From: Bradyrhizobium sp. AUGA SZCCT0283 | Lineage (GTDB): Bacteria > Pseudomonadota > Alphaproteobacteria > Rhizobiales > Xanthobacteraceae | Assembly: GCF_018130385.1 (NCBI RefSeq) | Contig: NZ_JAFCLU010000013.1 | Span: 62,001 to 126,000, forward strand | Length of the DNA stretch: 64,000 nucleotides | Direction of reading: 5' to 3' | Shown: positions 26,497 to 36,036 of the stretch, piece by piece | Layout: every line of letters begins with the position of its first letter | Position numbering within the stretch: position 1 is the stretch's first letter | Position numbers and translations under genes: made by a program | Notes under the pieces: generated by a model | The model's input: the letters and a program-made list of their open reading frames with translations, nothing else | Database searches by the model: none | Told to the model about the DNA's origin: nothing

Positions 26497-27258
26497 ATGC
26501 GACTAACAGGGCGGACCGCGATCGTGACCGGCGCCGGCTCCGGCATCGGCCGGGCCAGCGCAGTGCTGTTTGCGAAACAAGGCGCCTTTGTTGCGCTGGT
26601 CGATCGTGACCGCGCAGGCTTGCAGGAGACGCTGGCGGCGATCGACGGCGCGAAGGGCGAAGCATCGCTCCACGTCGGTGATGTCGGCGAGGCCGATTTT
26701 GCGAAAGATACCGTGGGCGATGTCATGGCGCGGCGCGGCCGCCTTGATGTGCTGATGGCTGCTGCCGGCTTTTCCTGCGGGGGGACGGTGCTGACCACCG
26801 ATCCCGCCGATTGGGATGCGGTGTTCCGCACCAATGTTGGCGGCACCTGGCTTTGGTCGCGCGCCGCGGTGCCCGAGATGCAGCGGCAGGGCCGCGGCTC
26901 GATCATTACGCTCGCATCGCAACTAGCAATCGCCGGCGGCAAGGGCAACAGCGCCTATATCGCCGCGAAGGGCGCGATCATCAGCCTGACCCGGACAATG
27001 GCGCTCGACTTCGCGACCGACGGCATCCGCGTCAATGCGATTGCGCCGGGTGCCATCGACACGCCGATGCTGCGGCGTAGTTTTGCCCGTCATGCCGACC
27101 CCGAGCCGGTGCGCGAAGCGTCGCGCAACCGCCATGCCATGAAACGGTTTGGCAAGGCGGAGGAGGTGGCCGAGGCCGCACTCCATCTCGCCAGCGATGC
27201 GTCGTCCTTTACGACCGGTACCGTAATGGTGGTCGATGGCGGTTGGCTCGCGGCATGA
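26497..27258 (+). CDS. Short-chain dehydrogenase/reductase
   Basis: A 253-residue classical SDR: TGAGSGIG at about residues 11-18, catalytic Ser in TLASQLA, YIAAK at about 154-158 and a C-terminal VVDGGWLAA. Cofactor and substrate cannot be fixed. Its stop overlaps the next start (ATGA), so it is co-translated with the flavoprotein. Confidence 0.82.
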   Translation: MRLTGRTAIVTGAGSGIGRASAVLFAKQGAFVALVDRDRAGLQETLAAIDGAKGEASLHVGDVGEADFAKDTVGDVMARRGRLDVLMAAAGFSCGGTVLTTDPADWDAVFRTNVGGTWLWSRAAVPEMQRQGRGSIITLASQLAIAGGKGNSAYIAAKGAIISLTRTMALDFATDGIRVNAIAPGAIDTPMLRRSFARHADPEPVREASRNRHAMKRFGKAEEVAEAALHLASDASSFTTGTVMVVDGGWLAA

Positions 27259-28691
27259 ACAGCCCCGTTACCGCTCTCGAAGCCCAGGTTCGCGCCGATC
27301 TTGCCAAGACCGCGCATCCGGATGCCACGTGGCTTACGCCCAGGCTCGGGCCGGACGACAGGCCGGCGCTGGACGTGCTCGTAGTCGGCGCCGGGCAATC
27401 GGGTCTCGCGACGGCGTTTGGGCTGATGCGCTCGCAAGTGAGCAACATCCTCGTGCTCGACAAGTCCGAGGAGGGAAAGGAAGGGCCGTGGCTCACCTAT
27501 GCCCGCATGCATACGCTGCGCAGTCCGAAGCATTTCACCGGGCCCGATCTTGATATTCCGAGCCTCACCTACCAGTCCTGGCACGAGGCGCGCTTCGGCG
27601 AGGAGGATTGGCGGAATCTCGACCTGATTTCGCGCGAGCTTTGGGCGGAATATCTGCTCTGGTTCAGGCGCGTCCTGGACCTGCCGGTGCGCAATGGTTG
27701 CGAGGTCATCGAAATCTCGCCCGCGGCCGGTGGATTGCTCGCGGCCAGGGTGCAGACCGCTGATGGCGTCGACATTGTCTTTGCGCGCAAGATTGTGCTG
27801 GCGACGGGGCAGGAGGGCATGGGCGACTGGACTATTCCGGAGCCTCTGCGCCATCTGCCGACTTCAGTGTGCGTGCACGCAGCGCAGCCGATCGACTTCG
27901 CGCGCTTGCGCGACAAACAGGTTGCGGTGATCGGCGCCGGCGCCTCGGCCTTCGACAATGCTGCGACGGCACTGGAGGCAGGCGCGGCCGAGGTGGATCT
28001 GTTCTGCCGCAGGGCGGAGATCCAGGTGATCCAGCCCTACCGTTGGCTCACCTTCCGCGGCTTCCTTCGACATTTTTGCGATCTGGACGATGCCTGGCGC
28101 TGGCGCTTCATGCGCGCCGTTTTGGAAATGCGGGAAGGTTTTCCGCAGGCGACCTACGATCGCTGTGCCCGTCATCCCAATTTTCAGCTACAAGAGGGCG
28201 CGCCGATCGACGCTGCCCGGGAGACGGCCAGCGGCGTCGAATTGCAGACGCCAAGGGGCACGTTCGCAGCCGACTTCGTGATTTGCGGCACAGGGATCGA
28301 CATGAATTTTGCAGGCCGGCCCGAGCTGCGAAACTGCGCCGCCAACATTGCGACCTGGACCGATCGCTACCAGCCGCCGCCGGACGAGCGCAGCCTGCGG
28401 CTCGGTCGCTTTCCCTATCTCGCTGACGACTATGCGCTGATGGAGCGCGCCGCCGGTGAAACACCCTGGATTGCGGACATTCATGTCTTCGCGATTGCTT
28501 CCACCATGAGCTTCGGTGCTTCGGGCTCATCGATCAATGCGATGACCACAGCGGTGCCGAAGCTGGTGCATGGGTTGACACGCGGCCTGTTTCGCGCGGA
28601 CATCGAACGGCACTGGGCTTCGTTCAAGGCGTATGACGTACCGCAGGCCGTCGTCGAGCGGCAAACGCGGGCTGCAGGCGAGGAACGGTGA
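27255..28691 (+). CDS. FAD-dependent oxidoreductase, FMO-like
   Basis: A 478-residue flavoprotein with two Rossmann motifs: VVGAGQSGLA near residue 40 for FAD and VIGAGASAFDNA near residue 225 for NADPH. The architecture resembles flavin-containing and Baeyer-Villiger monooxygenases. I do not see the full FMO fingerprint, so it may be a reductase. The start at 27255 overlaps the SDR stop by four bases. It ends the hydantoinase operon. Substrate unknown; a role in processing a hydantoin side chain is only a guess. Confidence 0.78.
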   Translation: MNSPVTALEAQVRADLAKTAHPDATWLTPRLGPDDRPALDVLVVGAGQSGLATAFGLMRSQVSNILVLDKSEEGKEGPWLTYARMHTLRSPKHFTGPDLDIPSLTYQSWHEARFGEEDWRNLDLISRELWAEYLLWFRRVLDLPVRNGCEVIEISPAAGGLLAARVQTADGVDIVFARKIVLATGQEGMGDWTIPEPLRHLPTSVCVHAAQPIDFARLRDKQVAVIGAGASAFDNAATALEAGAAEVDLFCRRAEIQVIQPYRWLTFRGFLRHFCDLDDAWRWRFMRAVLEMREGFPQATYDRCARHPNFQLQEGAPIDAARETASGVELQTPRGTFAADFVICGTGIDMNFAGRPELRNCAANIATWTDRYQPPPDERSLRLGRFPYLADDYALMERAAGETPWIADIHVFAIASTMSFGASGSSINAMTTAVPKLVHGLTRGLFRADIERHWASFKAYDVPQAVVERQTRAAGEER

Positions 28692-28757
28692 ACGGTTTTC
28701 GATGACGCTGCGAAGCTTGGCTCATACCTACTATGCTGGTGCCTTTGGCGGGGCCGG

Positions 28758-28774
28758 TTGGCATATCCCTTGCT
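28758..28774 (+). promoter_or_regulatory. Sigma-54 promoter for the peptide-type ABC operon
   Basis: TTGGCATATCCCTTGCT matches YTGGCAY-R-N4-TTGCW in full, with GG at 28760 and GC at 28772. The predicted start is near 28785, 45 bases before the binding-protein gene. Confidence 0.7.
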
Positions 28775-28829
28775 TTAAGTTGATGTTCTCATTCAGAAAA
28801 TACACTTGGCAAAACAGGGAATAAGTCCG

Positions 28830-30446
28830 ATGAGCGTTACAGGATCCAGGCGTCTGCTTTCGGTGGTTGCCTTCATCGCGGTTTCACTGGCCGCCGGATC
28901 GGTGCAGGCGCAAACGCGCTCCGAAACGTTACGCTACGTGACCGGTGCATCCGTCAATACGCTTGATCCGAATATTCCGGGGTCGACCCGCGAAGCCTTT
29001 GCGGTGAGTCTCAGCACCTACGACCGGCTGGTTTCCTTCGGCCGCAAACAACTCAACGGCAAATGGGTGTTTGATCTCGGCAAGATCACCGGGGAGCTGG
29101 CGGAATCCTATGAAGTCAGCCCGGACGGGTTGAAGATGACATTTCGCCTGCGCAAGGACGCCAAGTTCCAGGACGGCACGCCGGTGACGGCGGAAGACGT
29201 CAAATGGTCGCTTGACCGGGTCGTCACGGCGCCGGTCCTTGGCAAGGCACAGCTTCTCACGGGATCGATGACATCGGCCGACCAGTTCAAGGTGATCGAT
29301 CCCCTGACCATCGAGGTGACGCTGCCGAAGCCGGACAAGCTTGCCTTGCCCAATCTCGCCACCGTCTATCCGATCATCATCAACTCCAAGGTCGCCAAGG
29401 AACATGCGACAGCAGACGATCCCTGGGCGACAGCCTGGCTGAAGGAGCACACCGCCGGCAGCGGGGCCTATCAGATCGAGAGCTTCAAGCCCGGCGAGCA
29501 GGTCATCATGACCCGCAACGCGGCATGGAATCGCGGCACAGTCGACAAGTCGGCGTTCTTCAAGCGCGTCATCGTGCAGTCGGTGCCGGAGCCGGCGACA
29601 CGCGCCAACCTGGTCGAGCGTGGCGATGCCGATCTCGTCATCGATCTGCAGGCGAGCGACGTGCAGTCGCTCGAGGCCAAGGGCAAGCTGAAGGTGATCT
29701 CGACGCCCCAATACAATGCCGTCACCTTCGTTTCGATGAACAACCAGATCCCGCCGTTCGACAACGTCAATGTGCGTCGCGCCGTCGCCTTTGCGTTGCC
29801 CTATGACGACATGTTCAAGGCCGCATTGTTCGGCCGCGGTTCGCCGTTGTTCGGCGCGACATGGGCGGATGGCAAACCATCGAGCGGTGCCTATCCAATC
29901 CCGCAGCCGGTGAAGCTCGACCTCGAGAAGGCCAAGGAGTATCTGAAGGCGGCAGGCATGCCCGACGGCTTCTCGACCACGTTCAGCTTCAACGTCGGCC
30001 AGGCCTCGACCGCCGAACCGATGGCCGCCTTGGTGAAGGAATCGCTGGCCAAGATCGGCATCAAGGTTGACATCCAGAAGCTGCCGGACGCGCAGATGTC
30101 GACGCAGATCAATGAGAAGAAGCTTCCCTTCTTCACCGAGGGCATCGTCGCCTGGCTGCCGTCGACCGACTACTTCTACCGCAACTTCTACACCGGCAAT
30201 CAGCGCTGGAATTACTCGTCGATCAACAATCCGGAATTGGTGGAGATCGCGCAGAAAGCCCGTTTTGAGTCCGATGCGGCCAAGTATGAGGAATACGGCA
30301 TAAAGCTCAACGCCATCCATTTCAGCGAGATACCGCAGATACCGCTCTGGCAGCCCAGCCAGGACGCCGTGATGGCGCCCTCGGTCGACGGCTACACCTA
30401 CCAGTTCCACCGCCAGGTCGATTATCGCGATCTCAATCGCAAGTAA
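28830..30446 (+). CDS. ABC transporter substrate-binding protein, dipeptide/oligopeptide family
   Basis: A 538-residue family 5 extracellular solute-binding protein with a Sec signal peptide (cut after about residue 28, GSVQAQ). Body motifs include LRYVTGASVNTLDPN at the start, a LAESYEVSPDGL.MTFRLR pattern and the AYPIPQPV segment. The ATG at 28830 is preceded by AGGGA; the frame opens at a TTG at 28806. It leads an operon with two permeases and an ATPase. Ligand may be a peptide, opine or a nitrogen heterocycle derivative; the sigma-54 promoter supports nitrogen scavenging. Confidence 0.9.
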   Translation: MSVTGSRRLLSVVAFIAVSLAAGSVQAQTRSETLRYVTGASVNTLDPNIPGSTREAFAVSLSTYDRLVSFGRKQLNGKWVFDLGKITGELAESYEVSPDGLKMTFRLRKDAKFQDGTPVTAEDVKWSLDRVVTAPVLGKAQLLTGSMTSADQFKVIDPLTIEVTLPKPDKLALPNLATVYPIIINSKVAKEHATADDPWATAWLKEHTAGSGAYQIESFKPGEQVIMTRNAAWNRGTVDKSAFFKRVIVQSVPEPATRANLVERGDADLVIDLQASDVQSLEAKGKLKVISTPQYNAVTFVSMNNQIPPFDNVNVRRAVAFALPYDDMFKAALFGRGSPLFGATWADGKPSSGAYPIPQPVKLDLEKAKEYLKAAGMPDGFSTTFSFNVGQASTAEPMAALVKESLAKIGIKVDIQKLPDAQMSTQINEKKLPFFTEGIVAWLPSTDYFYRNFYTGNQRWNYSSINNPELVEIAQKARFESDAAKYEEYGIKLNAIHFSEIPQIPLWQPSQDAVMAPSVDGYTYQFHRQVDYRDLNRK

Positions 30447-30458
30447 CCGGTAGGTCCG

Positions 30459-31490
30459 ATGGCTGCCCTTGGAGCAACGGTGGTACGGGCGGGCAGGCGC
30501 TTCCTGTCCTCGCTGCCGGCGCTCTTTGGCGTGCTCGTCTTCACCTTCCTCTTGATGCGGGTGCTGCCGGGCGATCCTGCGGTGTTCTTCGCTTCCGGGC
30601 CGAATGCCGGCAAGGAGGAGATTGAGGTTATCCGCAAGCAGATGGGCCTCAACAAGCCGGTGCCGGAACAACTGATGCTGTATCTCTATGATGTCGGCAG
30701 CGGCAATCTCGGCCGATCGATGATGACCGGGCAGCTGGTCACGAAAGATCTCCGCGAGCGGCTGCCTGCATCGCTGGAACTCACCTTCACGGCGCTGCTG
30801 ATCGCGTTGGTGTCGGCGGTGCCGCTCGGCGTGCTGGCGGCACTCAGGCCGGGCTCCGTCATCGATCACGGCGTGCGGTTTTTCTGCGCGCTCGGCGTCT
30901 GCGTACCGACGTTCGTTTCGGGCCTGCTGCTGATCTATGTCTTCTATTATCTGCTCGGGCTGGCGCCCGACCCGACCGGCCGGGTCGATATCTTTGCGTC
31001 ACTGCCGCCAAGGCGGACCGGCTTCCTGCTGGTCGACTTCCTGCTCGCAGGCGATTTCGATGGATGGTGGGCCGCGTTCAGGCAGCTGGTCCTGCCGGCG
31101 CTGAGCATGGCGCTGTTCGTGGTGGCGCCGCTGGCGCGCATCACGCGGGCCTCGATGTTGGTCTCGCTGGGTAGCGATTTCGTGCGCACCGCGCGTTCCG
31201 TGGGCCTTCCCTGGTGGCGGGTCGTCGTCACCTATGCGCTAAGGAATGCCATCCTGCCGGTCATCACCATCGCTGGCATCGTGTTCTCGACCATGCTCGG
31301 CGCCAATGTCCTGGTGGAGAAGGTGTTCTCCTGGCCGGGCGTCGCCTCTTACGCGCTCGATGCGTTGCTGTCTTCCGACTACGCGCCGGTACAGGGTTTT
31401 GTGCTGTTGATGGCCACCGTGTTCGTGATCGTCAATCTCTTGGTGGATATCCTTTACGGCATCGCCGATCCACGGGTGACAATCGGATGA
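30459..31490 (+). CDS. ABC transporter permease, DppB/OppB type
   Basis: A 343-residue membrane protein with the family N-terminal segment (LMRVLPGDPAVFF), about six transmembrane helices and a cytoplasmic EAA-like loop (RTARSVGLPWWRVVVTYALR region). It follows the binding protein by 12 bases and overlaps the next permease by four (ATGA). Confidence 0.92.
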   Translation: MAALGATVVRAGRRFLSSLPALFGVLVFTFLLMRVLPGDPAVFFASGPNAGKEEIEVIRKQMGLNKPVPEQLMLYLYDVGSGNLGRSMMTGQLVTKDLRERLPASLELTFTALLIALVSAVPLGVLAALRPGSVIDHGVRFFCALGVCVPTFVSGLLLIYVFYYLLGLAPDPTGRVDIFASLPPRRTGFLLVDFLLAGDFDGWWAAFRQLVLPALSMALFVVAPLARITRASMLVSLGSDFVRTARSVGLPWWRVVVTYALRNAILPVITIAGIVFSTMLGANVLVEKVFSWPGVASYALDALLSSDYAPVQGFVLLMATVFVIVNLLVDILYGIADPRVTIG

Positions 31491-32335
31491 CCTCAGCGAC
31501 GCTTCGTCATGCCGGCTGGATTCTGCGCGGCAACCCGCTCACCGCCGTTGCCGCTGCCGGCGTCTTCCTGCTCACGCTGATTGCGATTTTCGGGCCGTGG
31601 ATCGTGCCGTATGATCCGATCGTCTCGAACGTGTCGCAGGCCCTGATGCCGCCGAGTGCGGCGCACATCGCCGGCACCGATCAGCTCGGCCGCGACGTGT
31701 TCAGCCGCCTTATCGTCGCGGCACGGCTCGATCTCGCCATCGCCATCTCGGCGGTCGGAATCTCCTTTGCCATCGGCGCCGTCATCGGCGCGATCTGTGG
31801 CTACACCGGTGGCCGGCTCGACCGCGGCGTCGGCCGCTTCGTCGACGTCGTGATGGCCTTTCCGCTTTTCGTGCTGGCCATGGCGATGGTCGCCGCACTC
31901 GGCAACCGGGTCGAGAACATCGTCATCGCGACCGCCATCATCAATCTGCCATTCTACATCCGCTTTGCACGGGCGGAGGTGAATGTCCGTCGTAATGTCG
32001 GCTGGGTGGAAGCGGCGCGCGCCTGCGGCGACAGCCACCTCTCGGTCGTGCTGCGCTTCCTGCTGCCGAACGTGCTGCCGGCGATGGCGGTGCAAATCTC
32101 GCTCAACCTCGGCTGGGCAATCCTCAACGCTGCCGGACTTTCCTTTATCGGCCTCGGCGTCAAACCGCCGACGCCGGAATGGGGCATCATGGTTGCGGAA
32201 GGCGCGCGCTTCATTTCCACCGGCAAATGGTGGCTGGTCGCCTTTCCGGGCCTGGCGTTGATGCTGACGGTGCTGTGCTTCAACCTGCTCGGCGACGGGG
32301 TGCGCGATATTCTCGACCCCCGCATGCGAACATGA
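31487..32335 (+). CDS. ABC transporter permease, DppC/OppC type
   Basis: A 282-residue membrane protein with the DppC signature GTDQLGRDVFSRLI after the first helix and about six helices. The EAA-type loop is EAARACGDSHLSVVLRFLLP. It pairs with the preceding DppB-like permease. It is coupled to both neighbours by ATGA overlaps; the upstream extension of this frame to 31214 is a shadow. Confidence 0.92.
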   Translation: MTSATLRHAGWILRGNPLTAVAAAGVFLLTLIAIFGPWIVPYDPIVSNVSQALMPPSAAHIAGTDQLGRDVFSRLIVAARLDLAIAISAVGISFAIGAVIGAICGYTGGRLDRGVGRFVDVVMAFPLFVLAMAMVAALGNRVENIVIATAIINLPFYIRFARAEVNVRRNVGWVEAARACGDSHLSVVLRFLLPNVLPAMAVQISLNLGWAILNAAGLSFIGLGVKPPTPEWGIMVAEGARFISTGKWWLVAFPGLALMLTVLCFNLLGDGVRDILDPRMRT

Positions 32336-33999
32336 CCCCATCGCTGCTGGCCTTAAGCGACCTCCACGTCACTTTCTCGACCCGGCGTGGCCTTGTCGAG
32401 GCGGTACGTGGCGTCACGCTGTCGCTCGGCGAGGGCGAGATGCTCGGCCTCGTCGGCGAGAGCGGCTCGGGCAAGTCCGTCACCGGTTTTGCGATCACGC
32501 GGCTGCTCGATACGGCCGGGCGGATCACGGCGGGCGACATCCGGTTTCGCGGGCAGGACATCACGCGGATATCGGGGAGTGATTTCCGCCATCTGCACGG
32601 CGCGGCGATGGCGATGATCTTCCAGAACCCGCGTGCAGCGCTCAATCCGATCCGTGCCGTCGGGGACCAGATCGCCGATGCAATTACGGCCCATAAGCGA
32701 ATGCCCCGCGATCAAGCGCGCGCACAGGCGCTGGAATTGCTGCGCGCCGTGCAAATCCGCGACCCCGAAAAACGGATGGCCGCTTACCCGCACGAACTCT
32801 CGGGCGGCATGTGCCAGCGCGTGATGATTGCCATGGCGATCTAGCTCTTGATCGCCGACGAGCCGACCACCGGCCTCGACGTCACGACGCAGAAGGTCGT
32901 GATGGACCTTCTGACCGGGATTGCGGCCGAGCGCGGCATGGCGACCATCCTGATCACCCATGATCTCGGTCTCGCCGCCCGCTACTGTCGCCGCGTCGTG
33001 GTGATGGAGCAGGGCCGGCTGGTCGAGGAGGCCAAGCCGAAGACTCTGTTTCGCGCGCCACAGCACCCCTACACCAGGCGTCTGGTGGCGGCTTCGCCCA
33101 CAGCGAGTTCGCGGATCGCGGATTTGGTGCCGGAAGAGGAGAGGCGGCGGCACGTTGCGATGCCCGTCGCGCCCCGGCCGCAGCGCGCACCGGGCACGCC
33201 GCCGCTGCTGGAGGTGCAGAAACTCGCAAAGCGGTTCGATCAGGGCGCCGCGGCGGTGGCAGACTTTTCCATGATGATCAGCGCCGGCGAGAGCGTCGGT
33301 CTGGTCGGTGAATCCGGTTCCGGCAAGAGCACGACGTCGCGCATCATCTGCCGGCTGATCGATCCGAGCGAGGGGGAGATCGCGTTCGAGGGACAGTCGA
33401 TCGGCCATATCCCGGCGCGCGATTTTCACCGGTCACCGTTTCGCAAGGATATCCAGATCGTCTTTCAGGATCCGAACGACAGCCTCAACCCGCGCTTCAC
33501 CGCCTTTGACTGCATCGCCCATCCGCTGCTGCGGCTTGGCGGCATGCGCCCCGGCGACGCCTTGCGGCAGCGGGTGGAGGAGTGCGCGCAGCGCGTGGGA
33601 CTGGGGATCGAATTGCTGACGCGGTTCCCGCATCAGCTTTCGGGCGGCCAGAAGGCCCGTGTCGGCATCGCCCGCGCCATCGCCTGCCGGCCGCGCCTAT
33701 TGGTGCTGGACGAGCCGACGGCGGCGCTCGACGTCTCGGTGCAGGCGGTGGTGCTGCAACTGCTCGACCGGTTGCGGCGTGAGGATGACTTGGCCTTCCT
33801 CTTTGTCAGCCACGACCTCAACGTCGTTCGCATGATGTGCGATCGGACCATCGTCCTGCAAAACGGCCGCATCGTCGAACAGGGCGAAAGCCGGGCGATG
33901 TTCGACAATCCGAAGACCGCTTACACACGCGAGCTGGTCGAAGCCGTGCCGCATATCGAGCTGGAACTGGCTGCATCCGCGGCCGATCCTCTGTCCTGA
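32332..33999 (+). pseudogene. Fused double ABC ATPase (DppDF type) interrupted by an in-frame amber stop
   Basis: The frame encodes two ATPase domains in tandem, about 555 codons. Domain 1 has Walker A (GESGSGKS), Q-loop and signature LSGGMCQRV, then meets TAG at 32842-32844 (codon 171). The frame then continues at once with its Walker B, LLIADEPTTGLD. Compared with the family, about four residues between MAMAI and LLIADEP are missing, so a small in-frame deletion probably created the stop. Domain 2 is intact (GESGSGKST, LSGGQKAR, LLVLDEPTAALD). Two shorter proteins may be made (32332-32844 and from about 32848), but domain 1 would be split between signature and Walker B. Confidence 0.85.
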
Positions 34000-34204
34000 A
34001 GTTTGCGTCTGTTCACGTGCCGTCGACCGATAGGGTCGGGGTCAAATTATGGATAGGCATGCTGCCACATTGAGCAGGCCGCGATTTCCATTGGTCGTCC
34101 TTAAACGCGAGTGCCACGCCGGTGCCAACAAAAGAGGCGTGAGCGTCTGCCACCGGCGCGGGATTTTCCGCAGCCCTGATGCAACGAGAATTAATTGGAT
34201 GCGC

Positions 34205-35083
34205 CTAGACCATTCCCTTGCCGGCGTCCGACCCATGACGTCGTTGTCGCGCCTGCAGCACGAGAATGACGATCAGCGCCGAGAAGATGACGACAAAGGA
34301 TACGGCGCTCGTCAACGTTCCAAGCGCATAGATATCCGGCTTCGTCACGGTCGTCGTCAGGCCCTGCAACTCAAGCGGCAAGGTGTTGACGGATCCGATC
34401 GCCTGGCTGGAGCGCGCGAGTTCGTCCCAGGACAAGGTAAAGCCGAACAGACCAATGCCCACGACGGACGGCAATATGATTGGCAGCACCACATGGCGAA
34501 ATGTCTGCCATGGTGTTGCACCGAGGTCGCGCGCCGCCTCTTCAAGCCGGCCATCGAACCGGTTGAAAATCGCAAACATGATCAAAAGGCCAAACGGCAA
34601 GGTCCAGGTAAGGTGCGCACCAAGGCCTGAGGTAAAAAGCCCCATTGCCGTCGTCCAGCCCTCGGCGCCGCTTTTGATGATGAAGTCATCAAGCAGCCGG
34701 AATTCCAGTGCGATGCCGAGCGAAGTGATGATCGACGGCATGATCAGGCTTGCGATGGCGACATAAAACAGGAAGGTCGCGCCGCGGAACGATTTGCGAA
34801 AGGCCATGCCGGCCGAAACCGAAAGCACGACCGTCAGGATCATGACGACGAGGCCGAGCTTGAGTGACCGCTTGAAGGCCGCACCGATGTCGACGATGCC
34901 GGCCCCGGCGAACACCTTGCTGAACCAAACCAGCGAAACGCCGTTCATTGGAAAGGTCAGGCCGCCGTCGGGACCCTGGAACGAGAGGATATAGATCGCA
35001 ATCATCGGTCCGTAAAGAAACAGCACATAGGCAGCGAAGAACGCTGCCAGAACATAAAAGGATCGCGACCGCTTGTCGCCCAT
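34205..35083 (-). CDS. ABC transporter permease, PotC type
   Basis: A 292-residue membrane protein related to spermidine/putrescine permease PotC, with about six helices and an EAA loop (EAARDLGATPWQTFRHVVLP). It is the last gene of a four-gene operon read leftwards (ATPase, binding protein, PotB, PotC) and starts one base after the PotB-type gene ends. Confidence 0.9.
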   Translation of the reverse strand: MGDKRSRSFYVLAAFFAAYVLFLYGPMIAIYILSFQGPDGGLTFPMNGVSLVWFSKVFAGAGIVDIGAAFKRSLKLGLVVMILTVVLSVSAGMAFRKSFRGATFLFYVAIASLIMPSIITSLGIALEFRLLDDFIIKSGAEGWTTAMGLFTSGLGAHLTWTLPFGLLIMFAIFNRFDGRLEEAARDLGATPWQTFRHVVLPIILPSVVGIGLFGFTLSWDELARSSQAIGSVNTLPLELQGLTTTVTKPDIYALGTLTSAVSFVVIFSALIVILVLQARQRRHGSDAGKGMV

Positions 35084-35084
35084 C

Positions 35085-35966
35085 TCACAGCTCCTTGCGT
35101 ATATCGACGATCCGCGTCAGCGCCGAAATGATCATGATCGTGATGCCGAGCAGGATGACGGCGTTGGCTGCGGCTGCGGGAAATTGCAACGCATTGAGGC
35201 GCGACTCGATGATCTTGCCTGCGGAAGCGATTTGTTGGCCGCCCATCACGCCGATCGTGACAAAATCACCCATGACGATCGTGATCACAAAAATTGAACC
35301 AATCACGATCCCCGGTTTTGCCAGGGGAATGACGATATTGACCAAGGTCTGCCAGCCGGTGGCTCCGGCATCATAGGCGGCTTCGATCAGCCGCTTGTCG
35401 ATCCGGATCATTGAATTGAAGATCGGCACCACCGTGAAAAATGTGAAGAGGTGAACGAGGGCCAGGACGACGGAAAACTCGGAGAACAGCAGCCATTCGA
35501 GCGGCTGCTGGATCAGCCCCGCGCCCTGGAGGCCCTTGTTCACCAGTCCATTGCGGCCGAGAAGCGGAATCCACGCAATCATGCGGATCACATTCGAGGT
35601 CCAGAACGGAATGGTGCAAAGCAGGGAGAGCACGATCTGCCAGGTCTTGGATCGGACGTGGAACGCGAGAAAATAGGCAACGGTGAAACCGATCAGAAGT
35701 GTCAGGCCCCAGGTCAGCAGACACAGTTTCAACGTCTTCAGGTAGGTTTTCAGGATCGTGCACAGGCCCGGCAGCTCGGCGATGCATCCCTCGAACGTAT
35801 CAGTGTAGCCGCGCAGACTAAAGGCGGGAAGCATCTCATATTCATTGTAGTCCCACGCGCTAACGATCGTCACAAATACCAGCGGCAACAGAAAAAACAG
35901 CGCGAAGACCAGCATCATCGGCGCGGCCTGGAGCCACGCAACGAAGGATTTTCGGTCTTGAACCAT
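35085..35966 (-). CDS. ABC transporter permease, PotB type
   Basis: A 293-residue PotB-like permease with about six helices and the EAA loop EAAYDAGATGWQTLVNIVIP. I use the ATG at 35966; the frame opens seven codons earlier with TTG. It follows a hairpin after the binding-protein gene and pairs with the PotC-type permease. Confidence 0.9.
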   Translation of the reverse strand: MVQDRKSFVAWLQAAPMMLVFALFFLLPLVFVTIVSAWDYNEYEMLPAFSLRGYTDTFEGCIAELPGLCTILKTYLKTLKLCLLTWGLTLLIGFTVAYFLAFHVRSKTWQIVLSLLCTIPFWTSNVIRMIAWIPLLGRNGLVNKGLQGAGLIQQPLEWLLFSEFSVVLALVHLFTFFTVVPIFNSMIRIDKRLIEAAYDAGATGWQTLVNIVIPLAKPGIVIGSIFVITIVMGDFVTIGVMGGQQIASAGKIIESRLNALQFPAAAANAVILLGITIMIISALTRIVDIRKEL

Positions 35967-35997
35967 TGAAAGGCCGATCTCTATCAAGCCGAAGCAG

Positions 35998-36025
35998 GAC
36001 TAGCCGGCGCGTTGCCCGGCTAGTC
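35998..36025 (-). terminator. Hairpin after the binding-protein gene
   Basis: A perfect 10-base stem (GACTAGCCGG with its complement) and an 8-base loop lie between the binding-protein gene and PotB. No T tract; likely a 3'-end stabiliser or attenuator. Confidence 0.55.
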
Positions 36026-36036
36026 CCTGGATGTCA

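Noticed and set aside
28929..30869. 646-codon open frame on the minus strand
   Set aside because: It runs opposite to the ABC binding-protein gene and into the permease gene, has Arg/His-rich shadow composition and no domain.
34103..34125. Sigma-54-like TTGGCACC...GTGGCA on the minus strand
   Set aside because: GG-GC spacing is right, but it points away from the importer operon into the end of another gene, so no target.
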